In this document: in pieces, positions 36,324 to 45,409 of the stretch
Numbering within the stretch: the first letter of the stretch is position 1
How the letters are laid out: each line of letters begins with the position of its first letter
Assembly (NCBI RefSeq): GCF_001723605.1
Contig: NZ_CP017111.1
Span: 2,108,001-2,172,000, forward strand
Length of the DNA stretch: 64,000 bases
From: Sulfurospirillum halorespirans DSM 13726
Lineage (GTDB): Bacteria; Campylobacterota; Campylobacteria; Campylobacterales; Sulfurospirillaceae
Reading direction: 5' to 3'
The notes under the pieces: model-generated
Seen by the model: the letters and a program-made list of their open reading frames with translations, nothing else
The model's database searches: none
What the model was told of the DNA's origin: nothing
Program-made: the position numbers and the translations under genes

Positions 36324-38615
36324 GTGGCAATTTTCAAAAAAAACATTTGGCTTATTTTTTATGTTTTAGCACTAACCGCTACCCTGTTCTTTTTCATCAT
36401 CTCCTATTTCAAATGGCAAAATACCTACCTCAAATACCAGACATCACAAGAAAATATCGTTGAACTTATGGCAAATGCGACATACTCTTTGTTTGACACG
36501 CAAGAGCGGTTGATGGATATATTAGGCGTTACCCTTCGTGAAGACGAGCACTATCTTTATAATTTCCAAGGCATCGAAAAACATGTCAACTCTTTATTGC
36601 AAAACCCAGATGTTCTTGCCTTTGGTGTGACAACGCCTGAGGGTGATTTTATTTACGGCAGTTCGCATAAAGATCCAACTAAAATCCCCAATATTGCCAA
36701 CCAGCCAGATAGCCGTGACTCTTTTTCAGAAGCACTTTCGTACGAAACCATGGTTTTTGGACGAACCTATTTTTCACCAGCGGTTCAAAAATGGGCGATG
36801 CCGATTCGTAAAACGGTTCGTGACGAACAAGGACGTCCTCTTTTTGTGATGACAACACTGTTTAAACTAACCAGCACCTTTGATCGGTTGATCAACAGTG
36901 TACGTCATCGCCAAAACCTGATTGTCTCAATCATTAGAGACAGTGATCTTTTTCAACAATACAACTCTCTAGGACAAAATGAATACAACCTCACCTACCA
37001 AACACCTTTTCCCAAAGCGTCGATGGAGCGTATGTTTGAGACCATCTTTGACATCTACCACCTCACGCCCCACGATCTCAAAAAAGATGAACCCCTTGTC
37101 TCTTTTCGGTATCAAGACGGCCAAGGGGTGGAGTATCTCACCTCCATCAAATACAATAAAACCTATAAACTCTGGATCGTTGTTCACACCTATGTAGATA
37201 CCATTATCGAAGATTTTCTCCAAACACTCGCACTCTATTTTGCTGTGTTTATCACCTCTGGTGGACTTTTTTTCTTCCTCTTTCACTTAATCGCAAATGC
37301 AGAGGAGAAGCGTCGTAATGACCTTTTGTATCAAGCCACCTACGATCAGCTTACCACCCTTCCTAATCGTAGCTACCTGCATCAAAACATTTTTAACTGG
37401 GCCTATAAAAATGCACCTGCCTTTAGCCTTTTTTACATCGATATGGACCATTTCAAAAATATCAATGACAGTTTTGGGCATCAATTTGGAGACTATGTTT
37501 TAGTGGAAATCGCCAAACGCTTAAAAGGGATGCTGCCAGTAGATGCAGACGTCATTCGCTACGGTGGCGATGAATTTGTGATGATGACGCATCTTTGTGA
37601 GCGCCAAGAGTTGCTCTTTTTTGCGACACAGCTTATTGAGGCACTCTCCCGTCCGTATGATGTGCAAGAGCTTCACTTTAATATCGGTGCTAGCATTGGT
37701 ATTGCCATTTACCCAGATCATGGGCAAAGCCTTGATATGCTGCTGCGCGCTTCGGATATTGCGCTGTATGAATCCAAGAAAATCAAAAACAGCGCGCATA
37801 TTTTTGCCAATGCCATGCAAGAGGGATTTTTAAAAAATGTCCACATTGAGCAAGAACTTCGCAAAGCGATGGCGCATCATGAGCTCTTTATGGTGTATCA
37901 ACCCCAGATGGATATCAAAGGCTCGGTTTATGGGGTTGAAGCACTGATACGGTGGAACAGTCCTAATTTGGGTCTTGTTCCACCCAATGACTTCATTCCT
38001 TTAGCCGAAGCTTCGGGACTTATGCCTAAAATTGGGCGTTTTATTGTTGAAACGGTCTGTTTGGAGATACAAACGTTACACAAAATTTTGCAACACCTGT
38101 TCCAAGTCTCTATTAATATTTCGGTACGTCAGTTCATGGACGCTGGATTTTTGGAGCATCTTCTTCAAACCATTGAACAAACACAGCTGCGTTCTCTTTC
38201 CATCACACTGGAAGTGACTGAAAATCTTTTCATTGAAGATGTTCACGCGCTTTTACCACTTTTAGAGCAGATTAAAGCGATGGGCATTCACATCTCCATG
38301 GATGACTTTGGCACAGGATATTCCTCTTTAAGCATGTTACGCAAACTCCCCATAGATGAGCTCAAAATCGATAAAAGCTTTGTCGATGAGATGTTTGAAG
38401 ATGATGCAGCGCAAAAGATGGTGCAAAATATCATCGCCATTGGAAAAAACTTTGGCATGCACATTGTCGCAGAGGGCGTTGAGACAAAGGAGCAAAAAGA
38501 GCTTTTAAGCGCATTTGGGTGTGATCGTTTTCAAGGATACTACTTTGCAAAGCCCCTTCCCAAAGAGGATCTTCTGAAATTTCTTCAAGAAAACAGCTTT
38601 ACATGTAACGTATAA
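36324..38615 (+). CDS. Membrane GGDEF-EAL protein
   Basis: A 763-residue c-di-GMP enzyme starting at GTG 36324. Membrane helices at about 8-28 and 295-318 enclose a periplasmic sensor of the Cache type. The GGDEF domain (about 330-495) keeps the active site RYGGDEF, without an RxxD inhibitory site before it. The EAL domain (about 510-755) keeps VEALIRWN, NISVRQFM, EVTENLFIED, DDFGTGYSSL, KIDKSF and AEGVET, so the phosphodiesterase looks active. Both activities may exist, with one dominating. The gene ends within a TTACATGTAA palindrome that encodes FTCNV, and a second copy follows 29 bp later. Confidence 0.9.
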   Translation: MAIFKKNIWLIFYVLALTATLFFFIISYFKWQNTYLKYQTSQENIVELMANATYSLFDTQERLMDILGVTLREDEHYLYNFQGIEKHVNSLLQNPDVLAFGVTTPEGDFIYGSSHKDPTKIPNIANQPDSRDSFSEALSYETMVFGRTYFSPAVQKWAMPIRKTVRDEQGRPLFVMTTLFKLTSTFDRLINSVRHRQNLIVSIIRDSDLFQQYNSLGQNEYNLTYQTPFPKASMERMFETIFDIYHLTPHDLKKDEPLVSFRYQDGQGVEYLTSIKYNKTYKLWIVVHTYVDTIIEDFLQTLALYFAVFITSGGLFFFLFHLIANAEEKRRNDLLYQATYDQLTTLPNRSYLHQNIFNWAYKNAPAFSLFYIDMDHFKNINDSFGHQFGDYVLVEIAKRLKGMLPVDADVIRYGGDEFVMMTHLCERQELLFFATQLIEALSRPYDVQELHFNIGASIGIAIYPDHGQSLDMLLRASDIALYESKKIKNSAHIFANAMQEGFLKNVHIEQELRKAMAHHELFMVYQPQMDIKGSVYGVEALIRWNSPNLGLVPPNDFIPLAEASGLMPKIGRFIVETVCLEIQTLHKILQHLFQVSINISVRQFMDAGFLEHLLQTIEQTQLRSLSITLEVTENLFIEDVHALLPLLEQIKAMGIHISMDDFGTGYSSLSMLRKLPIDELKIDKSFVDEMFEDDAAQKMVQNIIAIGKNFGMHIVAEGVETKEQKELLSAFGCDRFQGYYFAKPLPKEDLLKFLQENSFTCNV

Positions 38616-38689
38616 TACTTCACTGTTTTACATGTAAAGAAATAAGGAGTAAAAGCATTCTTGAAGTAAACTATAAATTTTTAAACTAC

Positions 38690-38706
38690 GCTATTTTCAT
38701 GCTATA
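38690..38706 (+). promoter_or_regulatory. 17-bp sequence shared with the AOR upstream region
   Basis: GCTATTTTCATGCTATA occurs exactly here, 125 bp upstream of hyfA, and at 52134-52150, 47 bp upstream of the AOR gene. The end (TGCTATA) could be an extended -10 box. Sharing by two ferredoxin-linked metal enzyme units suggests a common regulator. Confidence 0.5.
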
Positions 38707-38764
38707 TATTTAAGGTAGTATTCTCCATGAGAAGGGTGAATATCATAGCTAAGTCATTTGGCAA

Positions 38765-38773
38765 TGATATAAT
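38765..38773 (+). promoter_or_regulatory. Candidate extended -10 promoter of the hyf operon
   Basis: TGATATAAT matches the extended -10 form (TGnTATAAT) and lies 57 bp upstream of the hyfA start codon. No clear -35 is seen, as is usual in Campylobacterota. Confidence 0.45.
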
Positions 38774-38830
38774 TCTTAAATTGCTATTCTAGTTTATTTA
38801 TTAAGATAAATATCCCTTAGAGGAACGTCT

Positions 38831-39487
38831 ATGTCCAAAGTTCATAAATTCGTTATTACCAATCCCGATATGTGTATTGCCTGTAATGCCTGTATGAAAA
38901 CATGTATTAAACATGCCTATATGCGTGGAAAACTCTCTAAAAAAAGACTCGATGTGCTTACACTAGAGAGCGGGAAAATGCCCAACCAGTGTCGTCAATG
39001 TGACGATGCCCCGTGTGCGAATGTCTGTCCAACCGGTGCGCTTCGTATCGCCAATGCGTGCGTTGAGCTGTGCGAAGAAATTTGCATCGGCTGTAAACTC
39101 TGTACGATTGCGTGTCCTTATGGCGCGATCAACATCGATGCAGAATTCCCTCCTTCCATTATAGAAGAAGTGGAGCGCCACTTGGAAGCAGGTTGCATCA
39201 GTGGGCTCAAAAGCATTGCCATCAAATGCGATATGTGCGATGGTATCGAAAGTGGACCTGCCTGTGTAAGTGTCTGTCCAACGGGTGCACTGGTGATGAT
39301 TGACCCAGTGCTAGGTGAATGCAAATTTGGCAAAAAAATCAAAGGCGATCTGGCACCTTTTTTAAAAGCGGTTGTACCAGATGTTACATTTGAAAACATC
39401 CCTGCACCTGAGGTCAAAAAACCAAAAGAGCCTAAACCCGCACCAACCCCTACGGAAACGTCAGAAACCAATCAAGAGGAAGCATAA
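38831..39487 (+). CDS. hyfA: Hydrogenase-4 Fe-S electron transfer subunit HyfA
   Basis: A 218-residue ferredoxin-like protein with four [4Fe-4S] sites of the HycB/HyfA/CooF type: CIACNACMKTC, CRQCDDAPCANVCP, CIGCKLCTIACP, and CDMCDGIESGPACVSVCP. It would carry electrons between a donor (ferredoxin, or a formate dehydrogenase encoded elsewhere) and the hydrogenase core. The C-terminus is a Pro-rich charged tail (EVKKPKEPKPAPTPTE). It begins the hyf operon and its last base overlaps the hyfB start (TAATG). No formate dehydrogenase gene is adjacent. Confidence 0.85.
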   Translation: MSKVHKFVITNPDMCIACNACMKTCIKHAYMRGKLSKKRLDVLTLESGKMPNQCRQCDDAPCANVCPTGALRIANACVELCEEICIGCKLCTIACPYGAINIDAEFPPSIIEEVERHLEAGCISGLKSIAIKCDMCDGIESGPACVSVCPTGALVMIDPVLGECKFGKKIKGDLAPFLKAVVPDVTFENIPAPEVKKPKEPKPAPTPTETSETNQEEA

Positions 39488-39927
39488 TGCAAACAATATA
39501 CACTCTCTTTTTGTTAACCTCCCTTCTTTCCCTAGCTCTTTACAAAAAACCGCTCCTTGCCCAAAAGATAGGATTTGGTTTGGCCAGTCTCATTTCGCTT
39601 TATGCAGCGATTTTTTTCTTCTCTCATCTTGGTGAAACGATGACATGGAAATTACCAGGGAATTTTATCAGCTCACCTCTTTTTAGACTGGATTCAATTG
39701 GAATGTTCTTTAGCTTTTTGGTAAGTTTAATTGCATTTGCGGTTTCACTTTTTAGCTTTGATTATGCAAAGTTCTATGAAAAGAAAGCCAATTTAGCCGT
39801 TTTTGCGTCGCTCTTTAATGCGTTTATTCTCTCCATGCTCTTAGTCATTGCAAGCGATAATGTCTTCTCTTTTATGCTTTTATGGGAAATGATGACATTA
39901 ATATCCGCACTCCTGATTTTAATTAAT
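39487..39927 (+). pseudogene. hyfB: hyfB, N-terminal fragment (interrupted by IS)
   Basis: The first 147 codons of the large antiporter-like hydrogenase subunit. Hydrophobic helices end in FSFMLLWEMMTLISALLILIN, the conserved NuoL/HyfB region, and the reading then runs into the IS as RLLS-stop (39942). Removing the IS and one AAT joins Asn147 to DGEGAGKK at 40838 with no frame change. The rebuilt protein would have 646 residues, the right size for HyfB. Only four or five of the expected helices remain in this fragment. Confidence 0.88.
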
Positions 39928-40834
39928 AGACTTCTTTCATAACCCATCAAATAATCCTAAAACCACGATCAAAATTAATCAAAGCACAGATCAAATTAAA
40001 GCGTAATCCAAATCGTTTTCTGCGGTTACGATACTTTTCTCCAAGCATTTTAAAAGTCTTTATTTTTGCATTAATATGTTCAACGACAATGCGTAGGGAT
40101 GCTTTTGCTTTATTGATAATTTTATCCTCCATACTAAGTGGATGTAGCTTGCTTTTTTTCTTTGGAATATCCGTATTAGGATGCAAAGATGTTATACCAA
40201 GATAACCCGTGTCTACAGATACTTTTGTCTCTTTTTTGATAGGTAACCGAGATGTTTTAAAGAGTTTGAAATCATGCATTGTGCGTGTACTGATTGCGGT
40301 ACAAATGATACGACAATTCACATCAATCACAATTTGTCCTTTGGCAGTATGACGCTTTTTCTTCCCACTGTAGCAACGCCATTGTCTTTTTTTGGGCGTT
40401 GCACTGGGCATTCAGTCGCATCAATGACAATATATTCAAGTTCAATTCCTCCCTCTTGATGCAATGCTTTTTTACCAGGTAATGAAGACTTCCCTGAATG
40501 TATCAGTACCGTTTCTACCTCTTTTATAATCCTTGATGCTGTTGGTTCACTAATCTCATAATCTAATGCCATATGTGCCACACTACGATATTCTCTATAG
40601 TATTCCAACATCAACAAAAGTTGCGTTTCTGGCAAAAGAAGATTTGGTCTTCCACCTTGTTGTTTCTTCTTCTCATGATACTCACTATAGACATCTAGCA
40701 TCACCTCAGACGTCTCTTTTTTTACACCTACCAACCGTTTAAATTCCGCTGGTCTTATCTGTTTTAATCGTTCATATGTTTTCATCACCCTTTAAAGCAA
40801 TTTTTAGACCTTTTGGGGGTTATGAAAGAAGTCT
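39928..40834 (-). mobile_element. IS5-superfamily insertion sequence, copy 2 (907 bp, intact)
   Basis: Same element as at 24188-25094, reversed. The terminal inverted repeat is AGACTTCTTTCATAACCC, and the host direct repeat is AAT at 39925-39927 and 40835-40837. Its transposase frames are not broken, so it is a candidate source copy. It sits within hyfB with the transposase antisense to the operon, which should reduce expression of hyfC and later genes unless an outward promoter exists. Confidence 0.92.
39947..40788 (-). CDS. IS5-superfamily transposase, made by -1 frameshift
   Basis: Two overlapping frames encode one DDE transposase. orfA (40788-40327, 153 aa) has the N-terminal helix-turn-helix (YEISEPTASRIIKEVE) and the first catalytic Asp in IDATECP. 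orfB (ending at 39947) carries YSGKKKRHTAKGQIVIDVN, the second Asp in VDTGYLG and the Glu in VVEHINAK. orfB lies in the -1 frame. A slippery run of seven A (CCA AAA AAA G, about 40388-40394) stands at the natural junction, giving a fused protein of about 280 residues. The orfB tail RNRRKRFGLRFNLI is typical of IS5 relatives. Confidence 0.85.
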
Positions 40835-40837
40835 AAT

Positions 40838-42337
40838 GATGGTGAGGGTGCTGGGAAAAAAGTTATGATTTACCTAGGAATTGCCCAAATTGGAGCCTCT
40901 TGTTTAATGGTTGCGCTTTTAATTATGGCAAGTTTTGCAGGCAGTTTTGAGTTTAGTAAGTTTGCAGATCTCAACATTGGTTTTGGCATGAGCATCACAC
41001 TGTTCACCTTGCTTCTTGTCGGTCTTGGTTCTAAAGCAGGTATGTTTCCTTTCCATGTATGGTTGCCTTTAGCGTACTGCCAATCTCCTTCAAATGCCTC
41101 AGCACTGATGAGTGGTGTTATGATCAAAGTAGCACTCTTTGCGTTTATCAAATTTTCGCTCCTTTTACCACAGTTTGCTCAGTTTGGTTATATCTTACTC
41201 TTCATGGGAGCACTCAGCTGTATCTTTGGAATTATCTATGCACTCGCTTCCAACGACTACAAAGCGTCTATCGCGTACAGTTCATGTGAAAACGTCGGCA
41301 TCATCTTTTTAGGATTGGGTGGCGCTTTTTACGGACTGGGTATCCATTCACCGCTTATTGCACTGATGGGCTTTATCGCAGCCTTTTTTCATATTTTGAA
41401 CCATGCCGTTTTCAAGTCACTCCTGTTCATGTTAAGCGGTAATGTCTTCACAGCAACCAAAACACGCGATATGGACGCGCTTGGTGGACTTCATAAAAAG
41501 ATGCCTATCACCTCTATCATCTTTTTTGTTGCCGCTATCTCCATCTGTGCACTGCCTCCACTCAATGGATTTGCAAGCGAATGGGTCATCTATAAAACAA
41601 TGGTCATGGGCGGTATTGATGAAGGAGTTGCATCGCGCTTCTTCTTTACACTCGCCATCATCGCTCTTTCCATCACGGGAGCTATGGCTATTATGGCATT
41701 TTCAAAAATGTACGGCTCCGTTTTTTTAGGCATAGCTCGTAATACCAAATGCGTCGAAGAAGCCAAAGAAGTCTCCTTCATAAGACTTTTACCACTGGGT
41801 TTACTGGCAAGTCTTTGTGTGGGAATAGGCATTTTTATGAGTGATGTCGTGGGTATGCTCTCAAAGATTGTTCTAACATTGATACCCCAAACAAGTCAGA
41901 GTGTTTTTGGATTGATCTCCATGCCTATCATTATTTTGATTATGCTTCTATGCGCCATCATTCCATTTGTGTTCCTTTACCTCTTAAAGGCAAATCATAC
42001 AGAAGTGAGAGTGACTGAGCCATGGGCATGTGGTTTTCTTTACAACAAAAATATGCAAATTGGTTCAAACTCTTTTACGGGTGATATCAAAAAAGCGCTC
42101 AGCTTTATTTTGAGGCACGAGCAAGAGATTAAGATTGATGGGTACTTTTCAAAAGCTGTCTATACGCAAAAAGTCCATGACCTCTTTTGGGATAAGCTTT
42201 ATGCACCCGTGATTCATTCTGTCATGGTTATTGCTGATAAAATAGGTATCTTTCAAAATGGCAGAACCAATCTTTATGCGGGCTATATCTTGATTTATCT
42301 TTGTTTCGTACTCATCTTTGGGTATTACTATCTATAA
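40838..42337 (+). pseudogene. hyfB: hyfB, C-terminal fragment (interrupted by IS)
   Basis: The rest of the antiporter-like subunit, 499 residues in frame from 40838. It has the proton-channel region LVGLGSKAGMFPFHVWLPLAYCQSPS, with its Lys and His, and HILNHAVFKSLLFMLSG. An ATG at 40865 could start a truncated protein, but the first helices would be missing. It ends 12 bp before hyfC. The subunit belongs to the Mrp/NuoL family, which couples electron flow to ion pumping, so its break should impair the whole complex. Confidence 0.88.
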
Positions 42338-42349
42338 AAGGGAGAATAA

Positions 42350-43270
42350 ATGGACTTTTTTTATCTATTATTACAACTTATTTCAGCAATACTAGTCGCT
42401 CCTCTCTTTGATGGAATTTCAAGGAAACTAAGAGCCAAATTTCAATCAAGAGTAGGACCAAGCATCTTTCAAACCTACCGTGATCTTTTGAAACTGTTAA
42501 AACGTGGTCGTACAAAGTCGCACAGTACAAGCTATATCTATCAAATCGCACCTTATGTACTCTTTGTGAGTGCTGCAGCAATGTTTTGTGCTTTACCGAT
42601 TGCGTATGACACCCATTCGGGTGCCTTATCACAGTTTTCTGATATCTTTGTCTTGCTCTATTTGGGTGCCCTTTTCCGATTTATGTTTATCGTTGCGGGT
42701 ATCGATACTGCCAACCCTTTCGCAGGAGTAAGTGCGAGCAGAGAAGGAACGCTTGGTTTTTACACCGAAGAAATTGCCGTCATTTGTCTTGTCGTTGTCA
42801 TGATGGGTACGGGAAGCACGAATCTAGCGTATATTACTACCTTGGTGCAAGAGGGTGATTATGGTTATGCTTTTCCTTCATTTTCAATTGCAGCAACCGC
42901 GTTTTTATGGGTCATGTATGTTGAAACGGGTCGAAAACCTTATGACTTGGCTGAAGCGGAACAAGAGCTTCAAGAGGGTGTTTTGGGTGAATATTGCGGT
43001 AAAGACCTTGCCATCATTGATGTAGCAATACTCCTTAAACAATTTACGATGCTGGGATTTTTCCTCGTCATTTTTATACCTTGGAGTTTTGAGAATCCGA
43101 TTTTATCCTTGATTGCTTTCTTAGCTGAAGTAGGATTTCTTTATGTTATGGGCGTTTTTATTGATAACTTTGGACCAAGATTTACGGTCAACAATGGAAT
43201 AAAAAGAACCATGCTCTTTGCTCTGGCTATTTCATGTACTTCATTATTACTCTATATTATGGGAATATAA
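42350..43270 (+). CDS. hyfC: Hydrogenase-4 membrane subunit HyfC (NuoH-like)
   Basis: A 306-residue membrane protein of the NuoH/HycD family, with eight predicted helices. Family signatures are GISRKLRAKFQSRVGPSIFQTYRDLLKL near residue 22, ASREGTLGFYTEE near 125 and ETGRKPYDLAEAEQELQEG near 196; the last matches the quinone-site loop of complex I in position. It anchors the soluble hydrogenase arm to the membrane. The length agrees with HycD/HyfC. hyfE follows after 2 bp. Confidence 0.9.
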   Translation: MDFFYLLLQLISAILVAPLFDGISRKLRAKFQSRVGPSIFQTYRDLLKLLKRGRTKSHSTSYIYQIAPYVLFVSAAAMFCALPIAYDTHSGALSQFSDIFVLLYLGALFRFMFIVAGIDTANPFAGVSASREGTLGFYTEEIAVICLVVVMMGTGSTNLAYITTLVQEGDYGYAFPSFSIAATAFLWVMYVETGRKPYDLAEAEQELQEGVLGEYCGKDLAIIDVAILLKQFTMLGFFLVIFIPWSFENPILSLIAFLAEVGFLYVMGVFIDNFGPRFTVNNGIKRTMLFALAISCTSLLLYIMGI

Positions 43271-43272
43271 CT

Positions 43273-43926
43273 ATGGCAAATATTAATATTATTGATATCG
43301 TTGCAGTGTTAATGATGGTCACGAGTTTTGCGGTATTTAGTTTAAGACAATACCGTCATAGCATTCAAGCGTATGCCGTGCAAACGCTTTTGTTGGTCAT
43401 TATCTTTTTGGCTTTATATTTTAAATACGGCACGCATGAACTTCTTATCTGGGCAGTCACCGCTTTTGTGATCAAAGTGCTCTTTGTTCCTTTATATTTA
43501 ATGAGCCTCGTCAAAAAACTGGGTCTTGTTGTTGAAGATGAACCTGTGGGTGGGTTTTTTATATCGCCTGTTGTAGCGCTTAGTTTTTCACTCGCAGTTG
43601 CCATGATGCTGTACAAAGTATTTATCCATTTTTCACTTTTTCAAGATGTCTTGCCACTTTATGCGGCTTCATTTATCTTTATGATGGGTATTTTTGGATT
43701 TATTTTGAGAAACTCATTTCTCAAACAAATTCTCTCGTACTGCCTCTTTGAAAATGGTATACACCTAAGCCTAGCGCTTATGGCATACAGTTCTCATGAG
43801 CTTGTTGAGATTGGTATTTTAACCGATGCTATCTTTGCGGTTTTGATTATGAGTGTTTTGGCGAAGCGATTTTATGCTGCTTATGGAAGTCTTGATACCT
43901 CCAAAGCCGTAAATTTAAGGGGATAA
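43273..43926 (+). CDS. hyfE: Hydrogenase-4 membrane subunit HyfE (NuoK-like)
   Basis: A 217-residue membrane protein. I chose the ATG at 43273 (MANINII), 2 bp after the hyfC stop, over an in-frame start inside hyfC. The length equals that of E. coli HyfE (216). It has MMGIFGFILRNSFLKQILSYCLFENGIHLSLALMAY, the NuoK-like core with its membrane Glu. It is part of the ion-translocating module. The next gene, hyfF, starts 1 bp downstream. There is no hyfD between hyfC and hyfE, unlike in E. coli. Confidence 0.85.
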   Translation: MANINIIDIVAVLMMVTSFAVFSLRQYRHSIQAYAVQTLLLVIIFLALYFKYGTHELLIWAVTAFVIKVLFVPLYLMSLVKKLGLVVEDEPVGGFFISPVVALSFSLAVAMMLYKVFIHFSLFQDVLPLYAASFIFMMGIFGFILRNSFLKQILSYCLFENGIHLSLALMAYSSHELVEIGILTDAIFAVLIMSVLAKRFYAAYGSLDTSKAVNLRG

Positions 43927-43927
43927 A

Positions 43928-45397
43928 ATGGATATTTTAGTATTAATACTCACCGTACCTTTTGTTTTTGGTGTGATCATGTTTTTCATGCCACTTCATT
44001 TTAAGCTCTTACAAAGTCTCCATATTTTTTTAAGTGTGGTAGTTTCTACCATTTTGCTGAGTGCAGTGGGAAAAGTGGTCAATGGAGAAGAACTTTCTAT
44101 TTTTCATAACTATATTTTCTTAGATTCCCTAGGCGCTATCTTTTTATCATTGATTGCAATTACTGGCTTACTGGTCAATGTCTATGCCACAACGTATATG
44201 AAGTGGGAGTTAGAAGATGGGCATATCGATATTAAAGAGGTCAAAAACTACTTTGCACTGAGTTTCATCTTTACATGGACAATGAGTTTAAGTGTCGTTT
44301 GTAATAACATTGCCTTTATGTGGGCAGCCATTGAAGCAACCACACTCGCTTCAGTATTTCTTGTAGCGGTTAAAAAAGATAAAAAATCCACAGAGAGTGG
44401 ATACAAATACATCGTTTTATGTAGCATTGGTCTAGCGTTTGCCCTGTATGCAACGATATTACTCTTCTCAGCAGCCAATGGCAAAATTGATGGGGAAGCC
44501 ATGCTTTATACCAATCTTCTTGCGAATGCTGCCAACTTAGACAGTGTGGCATTAAAACTTGTCTTTATCTTTGCACTCATTGGTTTTGGAACAAAAGCGG
44601 GACTTGCACCTACGCATACATGGTTACCCGATGTTCACGCAGAGGGTCCTGCACCAACGTCCGCCCTACTTTCAGGAATACTCTTAAAATGCGCCATGTT
44701 AGGTCTTATTCGTTACTATGCCATCGTCGCTAATGGGGTTGGTTTTGACTTTGTTCAAACCGTGATGATTGTCAGTGGCACACTTACTCTTTTTATATCT
44801 GCCTTCTTTCTTATTCGTCAACACAACGTCAAACGAATGTTTGCGTATCACTCCGTAGCCCACATGGGTGTTATCGCTTTTGGACTTGGTGTTGGTGGCG
44901 CTATCGGACTTTTTGCAGCTCTTTTTCACTGTGCGGCACACTCATTTACCAAAGCATTAGCTTTTTGTTCAACAGGCAATATTGCTCGAATTTACGGTAC
45001 CAAAGATATGACAAAGATGGGTGGCATGATACGCATAGCACCGCTTACAGCAGTTTTGTTTGGTATTGCCATCTGTTCATTGGTTGGCGTTCCTGGATTT
45101 GCAATTTTTGTGAGTGAATTTTTGATTTTTAAAGCCGCCGCTATCGATGGATCATACATTTTAATGGGTATATTTGCTGTTGCCTTAGCTATTATTTTTA
45201 TAGCTGACTTTTCACACTTCTTTTTAGCTTCGTTTGGTAAAGTAGAAGGAGAAGTGGTTCATAATAGTGAGATGAAATTCAGTGAAAATTTTCCATTGAT
45301 TGCCTTAGCCATTTTGATTGTAGCATTTGGTATATGGCAATTTGATTCCTTTACGTTTCTTTTAGATGAGAGCGTTAAAACTATAATAAAACACTAA
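43928..45397 (+). CDS. hyfF: Hydrogenase-4 antiporter-like subunit HyfF
   Basis: A 489-residue membrane protein of the NuoN/MrpD family with about 14 helices. The channel residues lie in FALIGFGTKAGLAPTHTWLPDVHAEGPAPTSALLSG and in the FHCAAHSFTKALAF segment. The N-terminal helix pair has the charged MWAAIEATTLASVF Glu. Together with HyfB it would move protons or sodium ions. Size and features match HyfF. With hyfB broken, this is the only intact large antiporter-like subunit in the operon. Confidence 0.88.
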   Translation: MDILVLILTVPFVFGVIMFFMPLHFKLLQSLHIFLSVVVSTILLSAVGKVVNGEELSIFHNYIFLDSLGAIFLSLIAITGLLVNVYATTYMKWELEDGHIDIKEVKNYFALSFIFTWTMSLSVVCNNIAFMWAAIEATTLASVFLVAVKKDKKSTESGYKYIVLCSIGLAFALYATILLFSAANGKIDGEAMLYTNLLANAANLDSVALKLVFIFALIGFGTKAGLAPTHTWLPDVHAEGPAPTSALLSGILLKCAMLGLIRYYAIVANGVGFDFVQTVMIVSGTLTLFISAFFLIRQHNVKRMFAYHSVAHMGVIAFGLGVGGAIGLFAALFHCAAHSFTKALAFCSTGNIARIYGTKDMTKMGGMIRIAPLTAVLFGIAICSLVGVPGFAIFVSEFLIFKAAAIDGSYILMGIFAVALAIIFIADFSHFFLASFGKVEGEVVHNSEMKFSENFPLIALAILIVAFGIWQFDSFTFLLDESVKTIIKH

Positions 45398-45409
45398 CTA
45401 GGAATTCCA

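Noticed and set aside
38755-38785. A sigma-54-like site (TTGGCA) before hyfA
   Set aside because: The GC doublet expected 10 bases after GG is missing, while a good extended -10 box overlaps the region.
40865-42337. An apparently complete gene starting at ATG 40865
   Set aside because: Its upstream codons continue in frame to the IS edge and join hyfB exactly, so it is the C-terminal part of the interrupted gene, not a separate gene.
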